DNA from: a virus
Reading direction: 5' to 3' (one strand)
DNA: 30,317 nucleotides
Virus record (IMG/VR): IMGVR_UViG_3300025138_012274
Coordinates: 1 to 30,317 of that record
Below the pieces are notes generated by a model. The model was not told where the DNA came from, did no database searches, and saw only the letters and a list, made by a program, of their open reading frames with translations. Position 1 is the first letter of the stretch. Each line of letters opens with the position of its first letter. Made by a program: the position numbers and the translations under genes. Positions 1 to 5,313 of the stretch are shown piece after piece.

Positions 1-78
1 CCATGCCCAACGTGAAGTCATTTTACCTCTCGCGTCTCTAACGTACTGTTTTGATGATGGTTTTAATTTAGGTGCCAT
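1..78 (-). CDS. N-terminal fragment of an unknown basic protein
   Basis: An open frame starts with ATG at 78 and runs off the left edge without a stop, giving 26 residues that begin MAPKLKPSSKQYVRDARGK. It is rich in Lys, Arg and Ser and ends in a Trp-rich TSRWAW. The composition looks like a real phage protein start, but no family can be assigned from so little. No member of the window's promoter family lies just upstream, and the leader is AT-rich without a Shine-Dalgarno sequence. The frame stays open to base 1, so the gene continues outside the window. Confidence 0.5.
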   Translation of the reverse strand, partial: MAPKLKPSSKQYVRDARGKMTSRWAW

Positions 79-397
79 ATTATAAATTTTATTGATAGTA
101 ATACATATGTATATCCCTTTATAAATGCACAAATATAAGTATATACTATTCGGGGGTGTAGATACGTGTTCGAGCTGTTAATCACCCTACACCCTATTTT
201 TAGGCATACACGCATATATGGATATTAACGCGCGTGGTATTAGATATATATTACGTATGCGGTATGGCGGTGCGATTATAGTAATACAGTAGTACCCAGT
301 ATAAAATATGTAGGTAGTAAGTACCACGTATAGGAATGTCACCGCGGTAAACATCACCACGGCGAACTTTAATATATTATTATTTCTGGTATGTTAT
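79..397. other. Gene-poor stretch with a long hairpin
   Basis: About 320 bases without a convincing gene. The base composition is visibly less AT-rich than its surroundings, with CG-containing words such as cgcgcg, ccgcgg and cggcg. It contains an inverted repeat (154-194) and, near 285-296, a sequence resembling the CAGTACCC repeats found at 856-998. One minus-strand frame (187-354, 55 codons) exists, but its residues are odd for this genome and it was not accepted. No promoter of the TTTG-N20-TATATTCA family was seen. Confidence 0.4.
154..194. repeat. 8-bp inverted repeat, possible hairpin
   Basis: gggtgtag (154-161) is perfectly complementary to ctacaccc (187-194), with 25 bases between. 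On the plus strand the right arm is followed by tattttta, so it could act as a weak terminator in that direction. All neighbouring genes run on the minus strand, where no T-tract follows. Its role is unknown. Confidence 0.4.
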
Positions 398-550
398 CTA
401 ATGTGAATATTTGAATGTAGATACAACTACATTATCCACACCAAATTCATTAATGGCATCTTGTTCACGCTTATTCATTTCATCTTGATTGGATGTGCTG
501 AATATCGTTTCTAATCCAAACATCCCATTTTCTACCTTTAAATATAACAT
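398..550 (-). CDS. Small hypothetical protein, 50 residues
   Basis: The ATG at 550 opens a 50-codon frame ending in TAG at 398. The protein starts MLYLKVENGMFGLETIF, has an acidic/polar middle (NQDEMNKREQDAI) and ends VVVSTFKYSH. No family is recognised. What makes it credible is its front: the leader is AAAGGTTATG, the same start context as four other promoter-proximal genes here, and a full TTTG-N20-TATATTTA promoter sits 41 nt upstream (591-622). It appears to be a single-gene transcription unit, or the first gene of a unit continuing to the left. Confidence 0.7.
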   Translation of the reverse strand: MLYLKVENGMFGLETIFSTSNQDEMNKREQDAINEFGVDNVVVSTFKYSH

Positions 551-590
551 AACCTTTATTTAGTATTGCAACTTCATTATTACAACATGG

Positions 591-622
591 TAAATATACG
601 ACCCCCCACTCACGTAGCCAAA
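591..622 (-). promoter_or_regulatory. Bacteroidetes-type phage promoter P1
   Basis: On the minus strand TTTG (622-619) is followed after exactly 20 bases by TATATTTA (598-591). The flanks match the family: TTTGGCTACG at the upstream box and a TCG just before TATATT. It reads toward the small gene at 398-550. Of the six copies it is the only one with TTTA instead of TTCA in the -7 box. Confidence 0.7.
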
Positions 623-984
623 TTTATTCATGGTTATTTTAAATGAATTGTATTATCCTCCATTATATTAATGTTTCAATGTTAATAATTCAATATAATA
701 GAAATGTTCATTGGTGTACATTGTGATATCTGCAATTGTTCACAAGTATATATTGTTCGAGTCGAAATAGGTTGGCTTGCGCCATGCATAGGTTAACACC
801 AACCCCATTTCATCTCATATACCACCCATACCTTAGATCACATACTAATGTAGAACAGTACCCAATTAATGTACTTCAGTACCCATTGAACATATTTTGA
901 TTATGGTTGGTCACACTTGATGGTTGCTTCAGTACCCTATTGTGTAGAACAGTACCCCATTGTGTAGAACAGTACCCTAAGTGG
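623..984. other. Non-coding region containing iteron-like repeats
   Basis: About 360 bases with no frame longer than roughly 22 codons on the minus strand. It holds most of the CAGTACCC repeat array (856-998) and a hairpin-forming segment in which ggttgg (near 770) faces ccaacc (near 800). A tRNA was considered because of a gttcgagtc string near 750, but no cloverleaf could be built. The repeats next to a gene-free segment suggest a regulatory or replication-control site. Confidence 0.5.
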
Positions 985-998
985 TTACTCAGGTACCC
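856..998. repeat. Phased array of six CAGTACCC repeats
   Basis: Copies of CAGTACCC start at 856, 877, 930, 950 and 970, and a degenerate CAGGTACCC starts at 990. Steps are 21, 53, 20, 20 and 20 bases, close to 2, 5, 2, 2 and 2 helical turns, so all copies face the same side of the DNA. On the minus strand most units read GGGTACTG followed by a variable pair and a second TAC, for example GTACTGTTCTAC and GTACTGAAGTAC, an imperfect dyad suited to a dimeric protein. The 950 and 970 copies share 15 or more identical bases. Confidence 0.75.
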
Positions 999-1107
999 TA
1001 TTTGTATACTTATCTAATAACAATCTAACTAACCCACCAAATTCCATATTATTAGGTTTGTCGTTACTTAATTGCAGCAGCATATTTACTAATACTCGTT
1101 CATTCAT
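985..1107 (-). CDS. Small hypothetical protein, 40 residues
   Basis: ATG at 1107, TAA at 985. The sequence begins MNERVLVNMLLQLSNDKPNN and contains an amphipathic helical second half (GGLVRLLLDKY). No family recognised. The composition looks genuine: mixed helical pattern with no run of low-complexity residues. The last repeat of the CAGTACCC array (990-998) lies inside the 3-prime end of the frame, and the start codon overlaps the first of four TTGTTTA words at 1107-1148. It could be a regulator of the adjacent repeats, but that is only a guess from position. Confidence 0.4.
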   Translation of the reverse strand: MNERVLVNMLLQLSNDKPNNMEFGGLVRLLLDKYTNRVPE

Positions 1108-1148
1108 TGTTTATTTATTGTTTATCAACGTTGTTTAATTATTGTTTA
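1107..1148. repeat. Four TTGTTTA words spaced 11-13 bp
   Basis: ttgttta occurs at 1107, 1118, 1131 and 1142 (TAAACAA on the minus strand), spacings 11, 13 and 11. The cluster sits directly upstream of the start codon at 1107. In AT-rich DNA such words arise easily, but the near-helical spacing fits an operator. Confidence 0.35.
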
Positions 1149-1189
1149 ACACCAATCGATACATTCTATATTTCCAGAGCCGCACATGT

Positions 1190-1315
1190 TTAACTACGCT
1201 GTTTTGCACGCTGTTTATTACCAGGCTTCCTAGCTTTAGCTACACGGTCTCCAATACCCATAGAATTTGTTGTTAATACATGTTTTATTTGTTGGTACGA
1301 TTTATTACTAGCCAT
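1190..1315 (-). CDS. Small basic hypothetical protein, 41 residues
   Basis: ATG at 1315 (MASNKSYQQIKHVLTTNSMG), TAA at 1190. The C-terminal half is very basic (KARKPGNKQRAKQRS), which suggests nucleic-acid or ribosome binding, although no known domain is visible. It lies 12 bases downstream of the zinc-finger micro-gene at 1328-1456 and is probably co-transcribed with it. The length is below usual gene-calling limits, but codon use and the tight spacing to its neighbour support it. Confidence 0.5.
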   Translation of the reverse strand: MASNKSYQQIKHVLTTNSMGIGDRVAKARKPGNKQRAKQRS

Positions 1316-1327
1316 ATTTATATTTAT

Positions 1328-1456
1328 TTAATTTATTATGTTATTATTATCTGATTTATCCGGTTTTGATTCGTTACAAGCCCCACACGTATCTCTATAA
1401 TGAGCATTCCATGCTCCGCAACCACAAGTCCATATTTTATCTACAAGGTTATTCAT
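1328..1456 (-). CDS. RanBP2-like zinc-finger micro-protein, 42 residues
   Basis: ATG at 1456, TAA at 1328. Residues 9-27 contain W-T-C-G-C, an internal N at 17, and C-G-A-C: the W-x-C-x-C-x3-N-x6-C-x2-C layout resembles the RanBP2/NZF zinc finger, though the first Cys pair is closer together than usual. The tail is Asn/Asp-rich (SDNNNIIN). The family binds RNA or ubiquitin in eukaryotes; in phages such micro-proteins are not characterised as far as I know. It sits 16 bases downstream of the 70-residue gene at 1473-1685. Confidence 0.55.
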   Translation of the reverse strand: MNNLVDKIWTCGCGAWNAHYRDTCGACNESKPDKSDNNNIIN

Positions 1457-1472
1457 AGAATTTTGCTTTATA

Positions 1473-1685
1473 CTATGCTAACTCCCATTTAAACAGATCT
1501 CGGTTACGTTGATACTGTTTCATTGTCCATTCTATATCATCTGTTTTCACGTTGAATGTATAAGATTCTTTAGCAATGCCCTTAGAGTCTTCAACAGGCT
1601 TCACTATTACTCTATACCAAATTTTATCTCCATTATTCTTTGGTTTTGGTTCTCTCGGTTCCTCAATTATTTTTCTTCTAAACAT
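1473..1685 (-). CDS. Hypothetical protein, 70 residues
   Basis: Starts MFRRKIIEEPREPKPKNNGD and ends FKWELA. The first 20 residues are charged and Pro-rich, followed by a beta-rich stretch (KIWYRVIVKPV) and a helical C-terminus (TMKQYQRNRDLF). No family is recognised. It sits alone between a 64-base gap on its 5-prime side and the zinc-finger micro-gene on its 3-prime side. A 64-codon frame on the opposite strand overlaps it almost entirely and is treated as its shadow. Confidence 0.65.
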   Translation of the reverse strand: MFRRKIIEEPREPKPKNNGDKIWYRVIVKPVEDSKGIAKESYTFNVKTDDIEWTMKQYQRNRDLFKWELA

Positions 1686-1749
1686 ATTATATATACGTAT
1701 TAATTGTTAATGGTGTGTAATAAAGAGCTTTGTTTATCTCTTTTTGTTA

Positions 1750-2088
1750 TTAATTAAATTTGTCTTTAGGGTCAATATTGTCTTCAATAAATAAATATTC
1801 CTTTTCATAATACTTCTCATATAGCATTTCATCATGTTGTAAACAACTTTTGCATATTATTCTTAATTCTATTCTATTTAGTAACTCATCATATAACATT
1901 AATTTTGCTTCAAATGTAGAATTTAAATTTAAATTACTCCAATCCGAATGTATACCCCATATTTTATCTCTATCATATGAATTAATTTCTTGTTCTAATT
2001 CTTCTAATATAGGTGTTTCCGCTACTTGAGTAGGTTCATTACTTGTTTTTTTACCACACCATTCACAATATATTTTTTTCTTGCTCAT
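1750..2088 (-). CDS. Zinc-ribbon-type hypothetical protein, 112 residues
   Basis: The N-terminus has C8-E-W-C11 (CEWCGKK) and a second pair, CKSC, lies near residues 79-82, so the two could form one zinc site across a helical insertion. The insertion is acidic (ETPILEELEQEINSYDRD). The C-terminus is Glu/Tyr/Lys-rich (YEKYYEKEYLF). No enzymatic motif is visible. It begins one base after the stop of the 70-residue gene at 2090-2302, so the pair is likely translated together. Confidence 0.65.
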   Translation of the reverse strand: MSKKKIYCEWCGKKTSNEPTQVAETPILEELEQEINSYDRDKIWGIHSDWSNLNLNSTFEAKLMLYDELLNRIELRIICKSCLQHDEMLYEKYYEKEYLFIEDNIDPKDKFN

Positions 2089-2089
2089 A

Positions 2090-2302
2090 TTAATCTGCTA
2101 TTATAGCATCCTCTATTTCTTTTAATATTATTAATTTATTGTGTTGTTGTACTACTCTGTTTGCTTTAAGATTATGAACATACATCCCTAATATTTTTTG
2201 ATTTATACCCCCATTTGATTCCATAAACACACTAGAATTTATTTCACTCACTATCTCATAATTTTCCCCTTGGTGATTAAATATATTACAATGCACACTC
2301 AT
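2090..2302 (-). CDS. Hypothetical protein, 70 residues
   Basis: MSVHCNIFNHQGENYEIVSE at the N-terminus, then short beta-type segments (INQKILGMYVHNL) and a C-terminal helix ending EIEDAIIAD. No family is recognised and no metal-binding set is seen, despite one Cys and several His. It directly abuts the Smr-like gene: the Smr stop is at 2303 and this ATG is at 2302. A small two-domain or chaperone-like role cannot be inferred from sequence alone. Confidence 0.65.
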   Translation of the reverse strand: MSVHCNIFNHQGENYEIVSEINSSVFMESNGGINQKILGMYVHNLKANRVVQQHNKLIILKEIEDAIIAD

Positions 2303-2530
2303 TTATAAAAGAGTTTCATCTACAATTAGTACTCCTGTATTGTTAGTTGGTATATGATATTTGAATTCATATTTATCAAGTACTTCTCTAATAATAGTGT
2401 TTTGCATTAGTATTGATTTTCCTGTAATTATCTCAACTGTATTTTCTTTATATATTTGGTTCATAATTAACTCATTTTCAACCCTTAAAACGGCTTGTTT
2501 ATAAGTTAAACCATGTAAATCTATTTTCAT
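2303..2530 (-). CDS. Smr-domain-like protein, 75 residues
   Basis: Opens MKIDLHGLTYKQAV, the DLHGLT signature of Smr (MutS2 C-terminal) domains, with the following helix (VLRVENELIMNQ) and a central beta strand VEIITGKS in the place of the family's HGxG loop. At 75 residues it is a stand-alone minimal Smr fold. Smr domains bind or nick DNA or RNA; here the conserved second glycine of the loop is replaced by Ser, so catalytic activity is uncertain. It overlaps the cytidylyltransferase stop by four bases (ATGA), indicating coupled translation. Confidence 0.65.
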   Translation of the reverse strand: MKIDLHGLTYKQAVLRVENELIMNQIYKENTVEIITGKSILMQNTIIREVLDKYEFKYHIPTNNTGVLIVDETLL

Positions 2531-2982
2531 ATTTCTTCTAAATGTTTGTATTTTTTATAAACTTGTCTAAATATTTCATCTTTAAATTTTGTTGAAGACC
2601 AACCATGGTCTCTATTTAAATAATGTATAGGAATGTCTAAATCATAACCTGTATAATCCGTTCTTCCTTTATAATCATCACCTAAAAATCTAACGTTAGG
2701 TCTTATTGCTATTAATAAATTATAAAATTCATCTTCTGTATTATAATATTCAATTCTATCTATTTGTTTTAATGATAATAGTATATTTTTCCTTTCTTTT
2801 AATGTTAATATAGGTTTCATTTTATTAGGACGTTCTATAGTAGGATCACCTTGAAGACAAACATAAACTTCTTTACATATGCTTTTCATTGTATTAAACA
2901 TTTCTATATATCCTGGATGTATAACATCAAAGTTTCCTGCTATAATTCCTATATTATATAATTTAATTATTCTATTTTCCAT
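2527..2982 (-). CDS. Cytidylyltransferase-like nucleotidyltransferase
   Basis: This is a TagD/RfaE-C-type nucleotidyltransferase of about 151 residues. GIIAGNFDVIHPGY (GxFDxxHxGH-type site) lies at about 12-25 and a WSSTK motif near the C-terminus matches the family's STT/STK signature. Members join a CTP or ATP nucleotide to sugar phosphates, glycerol phosphate or similar alcohol phosphates. I prefer the ATG at 2982 (MENRIIK) because it puts the usual short leader before the first strand; a start at 2997 adds five residues. It overlaps the 3-prime end of the upstream membrane-protein gene. It may supply an activated precursor for surface-glycan chemistry, but it lies far from that cluster, so the substrate is open. 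Confidence 0.75.
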   Translation of the reverse strand: MENRIIKLYNIGIIAGNFDVIHPGYIEMFNTMKSICKEVYVCLQGDPTIERPNKMKPILTLKERKNILLSLKQIDRIEYYNTEDEFYNLLIAIRPNVRFLGDDYKGRTDYTGYDLDIPIHYLNRDHGWSSTKFKDEIFRQVYKKYKHLEEI

Positions 2983-3323
2983 AATATTTGAACACATATT
3001 AATATAAAACTTAAAATTAAACTAATTAATGTTTTTATATTTATTCCTTCTTTAAAAAATATTTCAACAAATATAGCATATATTATTATACCAATAGCAA
3101 ACCCTACAAACCTAGCAGGCCATAATAAACCGTTAAATGACTCAACTGTATGTTTTGTCCCCCAAATATAAAAAAATGATATAATTAACCCAGCACATGC
3201 TAGTATAAACTCATTATTTTTAAACCAATCCCATTTAAATTGACCATTTAATTGAAACCATACTAAGGTATGTCCTATTATAAAAAAGAAAATACCTAAT
3301 AATAAACTTTCTACCTTTACCAT
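2967..3323 (-). CDS. Membrane protein with about four segments
   Basis: 118 residues with hydrophobic stretches at about 7-24 (LLLGIFFFIIGHTLVWF), 40-55, 69-88 (ARFVGFAIGIIIYAIFVEIF) and 96-114 (LISLILSFILICVQILW), so three or four membrane passes. The loop FNGQFKWDWFKNN-like segment between the first two is aromatic and polar. Trp and Phe are frequent at membrane edges. No family assigned. Inner-membrane location is expected. It overlaps the next gene and the 48-residue membrane micro-protein upstream by seven bases, forming a small membrane-protein pair. Confidence 0.65.
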   Translation of the reverse strand: MVKVESLLLGIFFFIIGHTLVWFQLNGQFKWDWFKNNEFILACAGLIISFFYIWGTKHTVESFNGLLWPARFVGFAIGIIIYAIFVEIFFKEGINIKTLISLILSFILICVQILWKIE

Positions 3324-3463
3324 ACCAATTCAACAATTAATGCTATTACTGATAATATTGCTAATATAACTGAAGCGCATATTATTACTTTCATTGATTC
3401 TGTTTCTCTTTTAGGAGATCGTCCTTGATTAGACCTGTATTGTCTTATTTTTTTATCTTCCAT
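3317..3463 (-). CDS. Single-pass membrane micro-protein, 48 residues
   Basis: I place the start at 3463 (MEDKKIRQYRSNQGRSPKRE), giving a charged cytoplasmic N-terminus followed by one membrane helix (VIICASVILAILSVIALIVELVW). A longer frame starting at 3511 exists, but would overlap the upstream gene by 59 bases, whereas 3463 leaves an 11-base overlap like others in the region. No family recognised. Small single-pass proteins of this form in phage genomes often modulate host membrane proteins, though nothing here identifies a partner. Confidence 0.55.
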   Translation of the reverse strand: MEDKKIRQYRSNQGRSPKRETESMKVIICASVILAILSVIALIVELVW

Positions 3464-3656
3464 ATTGTTTATTATAAATTTCTCTTTCATTATCACCTTC
3501 ACCATAATCATAAATTATAGTTAAAAATAATGTTCTAAATATTATACTAACCCATGGAGTATCTTCTTCCCAATCATAAAAATCTATACTAATCCCAAAT
3601 ACAAACCCATCATGAGGCATTCTAACGTTAAATTTTAACCCAAACCATTTGCTCAT
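3453..3656 (-). CDS. Hypothetical protein, 67 residues
   Basis: MSKWFGLKFNVRMPHDGFVF at the start, rich in aromatic residues and alternating beta-type pattern (FGISIDFYDW, WVSIIFRTLFLTIIYDY). The hydrophobic part around 37-50 could be a short membrane-associated helix or a beta core. No family recognised. It overlaps the 77-residue gene upstream by four bases (start 3656, upstream stop at 3653), consistent with translational coupling. Confidence 0.6.
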   Translation of the reverse strand: MSKWFGLKFNVRMPHDGFVFGISIDFYDWEEDTPWVSIIFRTLFLTIIYDYGEGDNEREIYNKQYGR

Positions 3657-3886
3657 AGTAATAAATTTTTATTTTCTAAAAACATCCAAAAACGCTCTAA
3701 CCATAAGTTAATTCGAACATCTTCAATTAAATCCTCTCCCTTCATATCCTCATAAATCTTTTTATCTGTAACATAGGCTATACCCATGTCGCAATAATCT
3801 CTAGCTTTATCTCGTTCCCCTAATTTAATAAATTCTTTTGCCTTATCCAAACAATTATGAAGGATTTGTCTTTCTACTTTTGCCAT
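3653..3886 (-). CDS. Helical hypothetical protein, 77 residues
   Basis: The protein looks entirely helical: residues 5-30 (RQILHNCLDKAKEFIKLGER) and the following DKARDYCDMGIAYV resemble a single TPR-like helix pair, with a Leu/Trp-rich C-terminus (INLWLERFWMFLENKNLLL). I would not call it a TPR protein on this evidence. The start at 3886 lies inside the 3-prime end of the 48-residue gene at 3874-4020, a 13-base overlap. Confidence 0.6.
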   Translation of the reverse strand: MAKVERQILHNCLDKAKEFIKLGERDKARDYCDMGIAYVTDKKIYEDMKGEDLIEDVRINLWLERFWMFLENKNLLL

Positions 3887-4020
3887 ATCTTATTTATTTT
3901 TTCTGGTGTTATTTGTACTAATGTACGGTTCATTTTTATTAATATATTACCATTATTATGGATACCAAAACATTTTTTACGTCTATCATCGTAAGTAATC
4001 CAATCTCCCTGTTTAATCAT
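3874..4020 (-). CDS. Hypothetical protein, 48 residues
   Basis: Start ATG 4020, stop TAG 3874. The protein begins MIKQGDWITYDDRRKKCFGI and reads like a small SH3-like or KOW-like beta barrel (GDWITY, NGNILIKM). Its ATG overlaps the TGA of the upstream gene (ATGA at 4020-4017), and its end overlaps the next start by 13 bases, so it fills what otherwise would be a gap in a tightly packed operon. That packing is the main support, as no family is recognised. Confidence 0.6.
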   Translation of the reverse strand: MIKQGDWITYDDRRKKCFGIHNNGNILIKMNRTLVQITPEKINKIWQK

Positions 4021-4268
4021 ATCAATGTGTTTAAAGTTTTCATATTATTAACTAAATTTTTAACATTAGCACATTTTTCATATTCCTCAGTTGATTCAAA
4101 ATATTCAAGTAAATCATTTGCCATTTCTAATTCAGTTATCTCTGGATCTGGGATGAATATCATATCTTCTATTTCATCACTATCATTAGGTTCGAATGGT
4201 TTATCTTTACCTAATAACATATTATAACCAACGTTCATTGCTTTATCTAATAATTCTAGTTCTTTCAT
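4017..4268 (-). CDS. Acidic helical hypothetical protein, 83 residues
   Basis: MKELELLDKAMNVGYNMLLG begins an amphipathic helix, then comes an acidic linker (PNDSDEIEDMIFIPDPE) and a second helical half (LEMANDLLEYFESTEEYEKC). No family recognised; the acidic, helical form fits a small protein-interaction module. The gene is flanked by a one-base gap upstream (next start 4270) and an ATGA overlap downstream. An 89-codon plus-strand frame opposite it is a shadow. Confidence 0.65.
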   Translation of the reverse strand: MKELELLDKAMNVGYNMLLGKDKPFEPNDSDEIEDMIFIPDPEITELEMANDLLEYFESTEEYEKCANVKNLVNNMKTLNTLI

Positions 4269-4269
4269 A

Positions 4270-4509
4270 TTAAAATGGTAATGGTTCGTTAGACATATCT
4301 TTAGGTGTAAATGTTACATCATCAAATTTACGATAATATGTTGAGGCAAATGGTTGCTCTCCTATCTCAGTAACTTTAATATGATCAGAATGACGTCTAT
4401 TATCTATTGATAATCTTAAATCATTAGCACGTTTTCTGGCCATATAATCATTATCAGCATAAACATACATTTCCATCTTAACTACGTATCTTTTATTTTC
4501 TCTACTCAT
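4270..4509 (-). CDS. Hypothetical protein, 79 residues
   Basis: Pattern of a small alpha/beta protein: strand (RYVVKMEMYVYA), helix with a DNDYMARKRANDLRLSI segment, strand (HIKVTEIGEQPF) and a polar C-terminus. The layout strand-helix-strand with ADNDYMARKRA is reminiscent of small DNA-mimic or ferredoxin-like phage proteins, but I cannot name a family. It follows the 72-residue promoter-proximal gene by four bases, so it is the second gene of the operon started at promoter P2. Confidence 0.65.
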   Translation of the reverse strand: MSRENKRYVVKMEMYVYADNDYMARKRANDLRLSIDNRRHSDHIKVTEIGEQPFASTYYRKFDDVTFTPKDMSNEPLPF

Positions 4510-4513
4510 AATA

Positions 4514-4732
4514 TTATATGTATAAACCTGTTAAATCGTTAATCCCACTATTGTTTACTTTGGTAACTTTATCATCACCATTTACTGACATTCCAATCCC
4601 ATCAGTATCTATTTGATATTTATTCATACCTAAATAGGCAATTAGTTTAGCTGGACGATTAACCAACACACCATTATGAGTTAGTCCTTCCATATAAAAT
4701 ACATCGTTTACTTTTAAATCACTTACTGTCAT
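4514..4732 (-). CDS. Hypothetical protein, 72 residues, first in operon
   Basis: MTVSDLKVNDVFYMEGLTHN starts a compact beta-rich protein; GVLVNRPAKLIAYLGMNKYQ continues with hydrophobic alternation, resembling a small SH3-like or Hfq-sized fold, with no family assigned. It is the first gene behind promoter P2 (4764-4795) and has the shared AAAGGTTATG start context. From here genes are contiguous down to about 1.2 kb, so it probably heads the long small-gene operon. Confidence 0.65.
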   Translation of the reverse strand: MTVSDLKVNDVFYMEGLTHNGVLVNRPAKLIAYLGMNKYQIDTDGIGMSVNGDDKVTKVNNSGINDLTGLYI

Positions 4733-4763
4733 AACCTTTATTTTTATTATTATTATTATGCCG

Positions 4764-4795
4764 TGAATATACGACCTTTCTTTAACGTAACCAAA
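4764..4795 (-). promoter_or_regulatory. Bacteroidetes-type phage promoter P2
   Basis: TTTG (4795-4792) and TATATTCA (4771-4764) on the minus strand, separated by 20 bases, with flanks TTTGGTTACG and TCG before TATATTCACGG. It reads toward 4514-4732, whose start is 32 bases further on, and probably drives the whole run of small genes to its left. Confidence 0.75.
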
Positions 4796-4812
4796 TTTTT
4801 ACGCATACATTT

Positions 4813-4947
4813 TTATTTAATGTCATAAACCCCATGTTCAATCTCATTTAATAATCCTTTTACTTGTGTTTTAGCTTCATGAGGTTGTCTCATGTTTAGT
4901 AAACTAAGCACTTCATTTAATCTACTTAAAATAATTTCTTTATCCAT
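4813..4947 (-). CDS. Helical micro-protein, 44 residues
   Basis: MDKEIILSRLNEVLSLLNMR followed by a further helix (HEAKTQVKGLLNEIEHG) ending VYDIK. Start ATG 4947, stop TAA 4813. The A of the ATG is also the last base of the upstream stop (TAATG), so the two genes are coupled. The sequence looks like a short two-helix hairpin; no family recognised. It is the last gene before promoter P2. Confidence 0.6.
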   Translation of the reverse strand: MDKEIILSRLNEVLSLLNMRQPHEAKTQVKGLLNEIEHGVYDIK

Positions 4948-5213
4948 TATGAAAGTGTTTTAATTAATTGGTTAATATCTTCTCTCGATTGCCATCCTTT
5001 AACATCACCTAAATGATCTCCAACTGTATTAAATACTAATACTTCAAATGTAGAAACTTCATTTGGTTTTTTGACAGCTGCTCTAGGTAAACTGTATAAA
5101 CTAGGACCAGCTACTACTGATAATTCTATTCCATTATCTAGCATTAATAATCCTTGTAATCCACCCTTAACAACTCTATGTTTTTTGAATGTAATGTCTT
5201 TAAATGTTTTCAT
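4947..5213 (-). CDS. Hypothetical protein, 88 residues, first in operon
   Basis: MKTFKDITFKKHRVVKGGLQ opens a beta-rich domain (LLMLDNGIELSVVAG) and a C-terminal segment FEVLVFNTVGDHLGDVKGWQ typical of small conserved phage proteins of unknown role. No family recognised. The start context is AAGGTTATG, close to the shared leader, and promoter P3 lies 35 bases upstream, so this is the first gene of the two-gene unit 5213-4813. Confidence 0.65.
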   Translation of the reverse strand: MKTFKDITFKKHRVVKGGLQGLLMLDNGIELSVVAGPSLYSLPRAAVKKPNEVSTFEVLVFNTVGDHLGDVKGWQSREDINQLIKTLS

Positions 5214-5247
5214 AACCTTAATTGTTTTTGTACTTATTAATATACCG

Positions 5248-5279
5248 TGAATATACGAAAAAAAAATCGCGTATCCAAA
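5248..5279 (-). promoter_or_regulatory. Bacteroidetes-type phage promoter P3
   Basis: TTTG (5279-5276), 20-base spacer, TATATTCA (5255-5248) followed by CGG. Unusually, the TTTG box lies in the loop of the terminator hairpin of the preceding operon, and the T-tract of that terminator is inside the spacer. It drives the 88-residue gene. Confidence 0.75.
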
Positions 5280-5292
5280 TAGATACGCGATT
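5258..5292 (-). terminator. Intrinsic terminator with perfect 11-bp stem
   Basis: aatcgcgtatc (5265-5275) pairs perfectly with gatacgcgatt (5282-5292), leaving a 6-base loop. On the minus strand the stem is followed by a run of seven or more T (plus-strand A 5258-5264, plus two in the stem). It lies 22 bases after the stop of the acidic-protein gene (5314) and is the clearest terminator in the window. Confidence 0.9.
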
Positions 5293-5313
5293 ACTTTTAA
5301 ATGTATTTAACTT

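Noticed and set aside
187-354. Minus-strand frame of 55 codons starting MFTAVTFLYV
   Set aside because: No ribosome-binding or promoter signal, codons unlike the rest of the genome, and its end coincides with the hairpin arm at 187-194. It could be a small membrane protein, but support is too weak.
740-810. Possible tRNA because of gttcgagtc and a ggttgg/ccaacc pairing
   Set aside because: Acceptor and D arms could not be matched to the T-arm-like string on either strand; only a simple hairpin remains.
1509-1703. Plus-strand frame of 64 codons
   Set aside because: Lies fully over the minus-strand genes at 1473-1685; Phe/Ile/Ser-rich composition typical of an antisense shadow in AT-rich DNA.
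3958-4227. Plus-strand frame of 89 codons
   Set aside because: Antisense of the minus-strand genes 4017-4268 and 3874-4020, Ser/Ile-rich, no promoter in that direction.
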